A stretch of 38,321 bases of DNA from Pontimonas sp. (lineage in GTDB: Bacteria > Actinomycetota > Actinomycetes > Actinomycetales > Microbacteriaceae), in the NCBI GenBank assembly GCA_017857245.1, contig JAFMDO010000007.1, forward strand, positions 1 through 38,321, written 5' to 3'. Below, one piece after another: positions 34,168 through 38,321 of this stretch. The translations under genes were made by a program, and so were the position numbers. Each line of letters starts with the position of its first letter. The first letter of the stretch is position 1. A model generated the notes under the pieces. That model was not told where the DNA came from and ran no database searches. It saw nothing but the letters and a program-made list of their open reading frames with translations.

Positions 34168-34971
34168 TTAGTCGGTAAGGCCAGGAATAATCGACCCGGA
34201 GAACACCTGGTAAGCCAGCGCTGTCTTTGCGATCAAGCTCAGGGTGATGTACATGCGCTCGCCCCTGATGTAATCAACCCAGCTGCCGACCTGGTGGTAC
34301 TGCAAAGCCTGGTTGACGGCAAAAGTATTGAAAAAGAAGAACAGGGAAACGATAATGACCACGACGAAGGCGGGGGCTTCCACCGTGGACTGGGATCCAG
34401 GAGAGAAGAAGTAAATCAGAATCACAATCCAGGGCACAACCCCGGTCATGGATCCGAAGATGAAGGGCAAAAACCCACCGCTTCCGGGAGATTCATACTT
34501 TTCCTGTAGCGCACCAAACATGATCATCGACGCGTTCACCGCGAAGATCGAGAAGAGTGCAGCAACATCGGTGATTCCGGTGATCTGGGCGACAAGCCAA
34601 ATCATCACGGAGGAGCTCAGGGAGTATTCCGTCCAACGGAAGTAGTTGCGGTTTCGCTTCAAACCGTTTCCATAGCGGGTGAAGAACATGGGGGAGGAAA
34701 TAAGGAAGTGGAAGAACGCGGACATCGCGAGGAACGCTGCGACACCGATACCAACGTTGACGTCAAAGAGGATGACCCGCTCTGCCGGCAGATCTACACC
34801 GGGGGGACCCCCGAGGTAGTCGGCGGTCACGGGGAAGGTGACCTGGTCATCGAGAAGAGTGAGCACGTAGCCAAGGCCCAAAGCCTGGATGAGGTGCAGT
34901 GAGCCAGCGACGATATTGAACGTCCTCAGACGAGTGATTTTCTCGTCTATTGTCCTTTGCTTCTTTGCCAT
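34168..34971 (-). CDS. Heliorhodopsin
   Basis: Retinal-binding seven-helix membrane protein of the heliorhodopsin family (type 1-like fold, inverted topology with the N terminus inside). The 267-residue protein aligns closely with the founding member 48C12: retinal lysine in SLIAKTALAYQVF (Lys249), the counterion in RWTEYSLSSSVM (Glu115), and the two conserved histidines (His26 in SLHLIQ, His88 in FFHFLI). Conserved GALQEKY, GVVPWI, LQYHQVG and YIRGERMYI are also present. The Trp five residues after the lysine in 48C12 is Tyr254 here. ATG 34971 has AAAGGA upstream. Heliorhodopsins do not pump protons; a photosensory or enzyme-regulating role is proposed. No carotenoid or retinal genes lie in the window. 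Confidence 0.95.
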   Translation of the reverse strand: MAKKQRTIDEKITRLRTFNIVAGSLHLIQALGLGYVLTLLDDQVTFPVTADYLGGPPGVDLPAERVILFDVNVGIGVAAFLAMSAFFHFLISSPMFFTRYGNGLKRNRNYFRWTEYSLSSSVMIWLVAQITGITDVAALFSIFAVNASMIMFGALQEKYESPGSGGFLPFIFGSMTGVVPWIVILIYFFSPGSQSTVEAPAFVVVIIVSLFFFFNTFAVNQALQYHQVGSWVDYIRGERMYITLSLIAKTALAYQVFSGSIIPGLTD

Positions 34972-35065
34972 GAAATTTCCTTTACGACAGCCCAACGTGT
35001 GGATTTTCTTCCCCCAACCCTAGCAATGGTGTTGAATCTGAGCTCCGATGGCTCGCCCTCTAGCT

Positions 35066-35079
35066 AGGTGTTTACACCT
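35066..35079. promoter_or_regulatory. Perfect dyad between heliorhodopsin and doxX-like gene
   Basis: AGGTGT-TT-ACACCT, a perfect 6-2-6 inverted repeat, lies 95 bases upstream of the heliorhodopsin ATG and about 170 bases before the DoxX-like gene. The form suggests a dimeric regulator's operator. The remainder of the gap (34972-35247) shows only weak promoter-like elements, such as TAGAAT at 35115-35120 on the plus strand. Confidence 0.4.
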
Positions 35080-35247
35080 GATGCAGGCAACCCGACCACT
35101 GGGTCAGCAATTCATAGAATCTCCCTGTACGGTTTGCTGGGTGTTACAACGCAAAGATATCCTCGCGGGAGCCCTTGAGCCCTTTGTGCGGCAAGCCCTG
35201 GCCGTCACACACCGCCGCGGTGTCCGTCCGAATCAGAACTGTAGCCG

Positions 35248-35682
35248 ATGAAGAAACCCCAAACGCTTGGGAGAACCGCCCGTTTGGTGGCACGTCTTAC
35301 TCTCGGGCTAGCCCTGATCTATGCAGGGGTGGGGCACCTCAGTTATTCGCGGCTGGAGTTCCAGGCTCAAGTGCCAGTCTGGCTTCCGCTCGACGCCGAT
35401 TTCGTCGTTCTCGCTTCGGGTGTTGTCGAGATTGTGCTGGGGTTAGGGCTCCTCACCTGGGGGAAAGTGGTGCCGATTACGGGTCTGGCAGCAGCCGCGT
35501 TCTTCATCGCAATATTCCCCGGCAACATCAATCAGCTTGTCGAAGGAATCGCTGCCTTCGGACTTGATTCCGACCAAGCCCGAGTCACTCGACTTTTCTT
35601 CCAACCCCTGCTGGTGGTGTTGGCGCTATGGTCCACCTCAGCGATCGGTTTCGTCCAAAGCCTCCGCCACCGTTCCCAGTAA
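35248..35682 (+). CDS. DoxX-like four-helix membrane protein
   Basis: Protein of 144 residues with about four membrane segments (about 12-32, 50-70, 74-94, 117-137). It has the DoxX-type pattern: YAGVGHLSY after helix 1, PVWLPLDADFVVLASGVVEIVLG in two parts, and FPGNINQ after helix 3. DoxX-like proteins have been tied to redox and thiol stress, but no partner is present here. The ATG at 35248 has no good Shine-Dalgarno. Divergent from heliorhodopsin, convergent with the MFS gene. Confidence 0.85.
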   Translation: MKKPQTLGRTARLVARLTLGLALIYAGVGHLSYSRLEFQAQVPVWLPLDADFVVLASGVVEIVLGLGLLTWGKVVPITGLAAAAFFIAIFPGNINQLVEGIAAFGLDSDQARVTRLFFQPLLVVLALWSTSAIGFVQSLRHRSQ

Positions 35683-35701
35683 AAAGTTCCCGCAAGAACC
35701 G

Positions 35702-36907
35702 CTAGCGCACCAAGATGTTTTCAGGCTCCTCGAGAGGCAATTTTTTTGTGACCGGCGACAAGATGGCCGAGAGAATCATGAGGGCCAAAGGGATGGAAAA
35801 GGCTACGTAGATTCCTGCTACTTCCCCGACGCTGCCCAGTGCCGGACCCACCGAGATACTCGAGATATACACCACGGTGATGATCATGTTGATCCTGAAA
35901 GGCGCCTTGCGTGGATCATCGCTCATCGCGGCGACAGCCATGGGGAAACCCATCGACATGCCTAATCCCCAGAGCACTAGACCTAAGAAGGGCAGGGCGA
36001 TCACTTCTCCCAGCATGAAAACGAGAATGCCGGCGGCGGTCACCAGGGTCGAGATCAGAACGGTCCGGAATCGCCCGATTGCTTCAACCACGAATCCCCC
36101 GAGTACACGTCCAATGGTGATTACAATCCAGAACACTCCGAACGCAAAAGCGGCAGCGGATCCAGAAAAACCGGAGACAGTCAACGCAATCGGAACCCAC
36201 GTTCCCGCGGAAATCTCCGCCATGATGAAGGAGAAACCGATGACCGCAATCAGCAGTGTCCGCTTTTCCTTCCAGACCGCCACAGACATCTTTCGTTCCT
36301 CGCCTTTGGGCCTTACCAGTGGCTTATCGCGGTTGGGAAATTGCAACGAGGCCACCACTGCCAGTGCCACCACAATCCCCGCGACCATCAGGTAGTTCGG
36401 GGTGAGACTCCACCCCGCGTCAATCGCGAGGGATGCCCCACCTGCGCCCAAGAGCATGCCCATTCCGAAGGCACTGTGAATGGCGGGGAACAAACTCTTC
36501 TTCGACACACGGTCGACTGCGGTGCCCTCAAAATTCCCCAGAAAATCGGCGATTGCCATGGGGAGTCCCATCGCAAAAAGCGCGACCGAGGACACCACAA
36601 GGTTCCCTTCAACGAGAGAGAAGCCTAAGGTGGCCAAGGCAGCCCCGCCGAGGGTGAAGATTCCAATCCCCGACGCGGTCGAACCAAAACGAACCGTGAG
36701 CACGTTGGCAAACAAAATCCCCGCCAGGCCACCCAGAGGAAACAGCATCACGAATAATCCCATTTGAACGGTGTTGAGGGAGAGCGCGGCCTGCACCTCA
36801 GGTGCGCGCGAAAGCCAGGTGGAAAAGAGTAAGGCACGGGCAAAAAACAAACCGGCAGCGGCAAAAAACCACAACACTATCTTCGGCGGTGCGACGGGTG
36901 GTGTCAC
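35702..36907 (-). CDS. Major facilitator superfamily transporter
   Basis: Protein of 401 residues with about 12 membrane segments and a central cytoplasmic loop (RPKGEERKMSVAVWKEKRT) between the two six-helix halves. The start (FFARALLFSTWLSRAPEVQAAL) and the GRVLGGFVVEAIGRFR segment after helix 8 resemble the YbjJ/FucP-like branch of MFS. Substrate unknown. GTG start at 36907; an AGGA lies 11 bases upstream. It is followed 19 bases away by the convergent DoxX-like gene. Confidence 0.88.
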   Translation of the reverse strand: MTPPVAPPKIVLWFFAAAGLFFARALLFSTWLSRAPEVQAALSLNTVQMGLFVMLFPLGGLAGILFANVLTVRFGSTASGIGIFTLGGAALATLGFSLVEGNLVVSSVALFAMGLPMAIADFLGNFEGTAVDRVSKKSLFPAIHSAFGMGMLLGAGGASLAIDAGWSLTPNYLMVAGIVVALAVVASLQFPNRDKPLVRPKGEERKMSVAVWKEKRTLLIAVIGFSFIMAEISAGTWVPIALTVSGFSGSAAAFAFGVFWIVITIGRVLGGFVVEAIGRFRTVLISTLVTAAGILVFMLGEVIALPFLGLVLWGLGMSMGFPMAVAAMSDDPRKAPFRINMIITVVYISSISVGPALGSVGEVAGIYVAFSIPLALMILSAILSPVTKKLPLEEPENILVR

Positions 36908-37031
36908 GGAGTGTTGGTCCTAATCTCTGGGCTGGTTGCGGTGGTCAAGTGAGGGGTTCGCGAGGTTCAGACCACAGACACTTATTCTTTCGCTAAGCAT
37001 ACGTCCCGCTGGTTCCTGGAGACGAGGCGGA

Positions 37032-37844
37032 CTAGCCGAGAAAAGCTTGCACGCCCACTGTCAGGAGTGGGGCGATGATCAGCGCTGGCAACATATCCGC
37101 CACTGCAACGGCGCGCAGGTTGAGCAGGCGCAACCCTACCCCCAGCAGCAGCACTCCCCCCGTGGCGGTCAGGGCCGCAATCGCCGCACCAGACATGACG
37201 GAGCCAAGGCTGAGGGCAAGCAGTGTCAACAGTCCCTGCCAGATGCCCACAGGTATGGCCGAAAAAGCAACACCCCAGCCGAGCGAGGCGGCAAACGCAA
37301 TCGACGCAAAGCCATCAAGGGTTGATTTCAGCGCCAACTGGTCGATTCCCTGACCCGTGCCATCTTGAAAAGCACCCAGTATGGCTAGGGGTCCGATGGC
37401 AAACACCAGCGACGCGTCCACGAAACCATTAATGAACCGCTGCCGGCCCGTAACCGGGAGCGGGGCATCGGAGAGAGACGAGGCGACACCCGTGCCCACC
37501 TCAGAGTCTGATCCGGAAGCGTGGTCTGGCCGGGTCATCGTGTTTTGAAGCCATCCGCCAAAGCGCTCGAGTTGGAACTCGATGCCCGCCAACGAACCAA
37601 TAATGCTGCCGATCAACAGAGCCCCGATGACGACGAGAAAAGTGCCCCCAGCACCCACTACGCTCACGAACTCCACATCCGTGAGCGAAACCAGGTTGAG
37701 CCCACCCAGCACAAGTGTGACGAGCCCTAGAGCGTCAGTGACCACTCTGCTCGTACGCCCTGGAAGTCGCTTGCCAATGAGGATGCCGATGGTGGCGCCG
37801 ACCACGATGGTGGTTATGTTCAGGAGGGTACCAAGTCCAATCAC
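37032..37844 (-). CDS. DUF554 family membrane protein
   Basis: Protein of 270 residues of the DUF554 (YdfK-like) family: MIGLGTLLNITTIVVGATIGILIG at the N terminus (shown as seen, in segments GLGTLLN and GATIGILIGKRLP), GALLIGSIIGSL, FINGFVDASLVFAIGPLAILGAFQDG in two parts, and a C-terminal ADMLPALIIAP. About seven membrane segments and a soluble loop (about 105-135). Function unknown; some relatives are suspected transporters. GTG start at 37844 with TAGCCT (37851-37856) six bases upstream and no Shine-Dalgarno. Confidence 0.9.
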   Translation of the reverse strand: MIGLGTLLNITTIVVGATIGILIGKRLPGRTSRVVTDALGLVTLVLGGLNLVSLTDVEFVSVVGAGGTFLVVIGALLIGSIIGSLAGIEFQLERFGGWLQNTMTRPDHASGSDSEVGTGVASSLSDAPLPVTGRQRFINGFVDASLVFAIGPLAILGAFQDGTGQGIDQLALKSTLDGFASIAFAASLGWGVAFSAIPVGIWQGLLTLLALSLGSVMSGAAIAALTATGGVLLLGVGLRLLNLRAVAVADMLPALIIAPLLTVGVQAFLG

Positions 37845-37850
37845 CGCTCA

Positions 37851-37856
37851 AGGCTA
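37851..37856 (-). promoter_or_regulatory. Candidate -10 element for the DUF554 gene (leaderless)
   Basis: TAGCCT, six bases, then GTG 37844. It fits the spacing seen at other Shine-Dalgarno-less starts in the window. Confidence 0.45.
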
Positions 37857-37873
37857 ATCGGTTCCCCTCTGTG

Positions 37874-37917
37874 ATTCGTTCACGGGTGAGCGGGGCGTGA
37901 ACCCGTGACCGACGAAT
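37874..37917. repeat. Large imperfect inverted repeat
   Basis: ATTCGT-T-CACGGGT (37874-37887) pairs with ACCCGTG-ACCG-ACGAAT (37901-37917) around a 13-base loop. A second register, GTTCACG (37878-37884) with CGTGAAC (37896-37902), is possible. It lies downstream of the partial gene and just upstream of the DUF554 promoter. There is no T tract on either strand; it may be a non-canonical terminator for the partial gene or a binding site. Confidence 0.5.
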
Positions 37918-38027
37918 ATGGGCTCCATACCGAAGTGTTCCAAGTTGGTAACTGCCGCAGCGGGTGAGTCATATCGTCTCTTCACCAACAGCAATCCCCC
38001 GCTTGGTAATCAGGCGAGAAAGCATTC

Positions 38028-38321
38028 TCACCCAGCGAAGTCCTGTGCCGACGGCACCTCCATCGGCAGAATGTCCTGGAGCAGCTCAATAACGATGAAC
38101 TTGCTCTTAGGAGTCAACAAGTCTCCATAAAGCCCCGCGGTCAAATCCAGAACTTCCTGGATGCTGGTTACCCCGATGTGGGAGCAGAGGCTCAGGATAT
38201 CGTCGCGATCACGATCCGCCCTCGCAGCAAAAACCTTCATAGCCAACAACCGCCTCGGCGATGCCACCAGGACTCGAATACCCTTTTCTTCTAGGAAGAC
38301 CGTGGCATCATCATCCTCTGT
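38028..38321 (-). CDS. Nucleotidyltransferase-like (DUF6036-type) protein, 5' end cut by window edge
   Basis: The open frame runs from the right edge to a stop at 38028, giving the last 97 residues. The segment RVLVASPRRLLAMKVFAARADRDRDDI (seen in two parts) with SHIGVTSIQEVLDL resembles the C-terminal helical part of DUF6036/AbiEii-type nucleotidyltransferase-like proteins, where LLAMK and RDRDDI are recurrent. Such proteins often belong to toxin-antitoxin-like pairs, but the partner, if any, lies outside. An internal GTG (38267) is an unlikely start because conserved sequence continues upstream of it. Confidence 0.7.
   Translation of the reverse strand, partial: TEDDDATVFLEEKGIRVLVASPRRLLAMKVFAARADRDRDDILSLCSHIGVTSIQEVLDLTAGLYGDLLTPKSKFIVIELLQDILPMEVPSAQDFAG

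Noticed and set aside
35048-35251. Plus-strand open frame of 67 codons before the DoxX-like gene
   Set aside because: No ribosome site or recognisable family; it runs through the palindrome and overlaps the DoxX start out of frame.

Overview
The window looks like a chromosomal segment of a free-living actinobacterium, most likely a Microbacteriaceae-type freshwater plankton lineage. This is inferred from moderately high GC, PriA in place of HisA, the order SseB/DUF1844/infC/rpmI/rplT/RNA methyltransferase/pheST/arg genes/tyrS/rrn, a PucR-type regulator before fabD, homodimeric AceE, DUF3145 after fabF, and a heliorhodopsin very close to the freshwater actinobacterial founding member of that family. 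No insertion sequence, prophage or CRISPR array was seen.

Layout. Positions 1-338 hold the leader and two tandem promoters of an rRNA operon that reads leftward out of the window. Positions 380-18881 are almost entirely minus-strand housekeeping genes: tyrS, arginine genes argH-argG-argF-argB-argJ-argC, pheT-pheS, a SpoU-type RNA methyltransferase, rplT-rpmI-infC, then (after one plus-strand DUF1844 gene) an SseB-like gene and histidine genes priA-hisH-hisB-hisC. A LysM gene follows, divergent from lexA, with a shared LexA-controlled region. Positions 20041-24445 carry RNase P RNA, an RNase HI, a coiled-coil protein of the C4 zinc-ribbon family, a Nif3-like protein and a large acidic-tailed membrane protein, all on the minus strand. 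After a small membrane gene and tRNA-Val comes the plus-strand acetyl-CoA/fatty-acid block aceE, PucR-type regulator, fabD, fabH, acpP, fabF (25229-32727). The right end is accessory: DUF3145, DUF1684, heliorhodopsin, DoxX-like protein, MFS transporter, DUF554 protein, and the 3' part of a nucleotidyltransferase-like gene cut by the right edge.

How the parts work together. AceE makes acetyl-CoA next to the type II fatty-acid genes that use it. Arginine and histidine genes are packed with 1-17 nt overlaps, but argD, argR and hisD are absent from their usual places. The LysM gene has a consensus promoter whose -10 sits inside a LexA-type box and lies 24 nt upstream of hisC, so histidine genes may see SOS read-through. 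At least seven genes lacking a Shine-Dalgarno show TANNNT exactly six bases before their start codon, as expected for leaderless mRNAs. infC appears to start on an ATC codon behind a good Shine-Dalgarno. The most notable system is the heliorhodopsin, apparently co-transcribed with a soluble DUF1684 protein six bases downstream.
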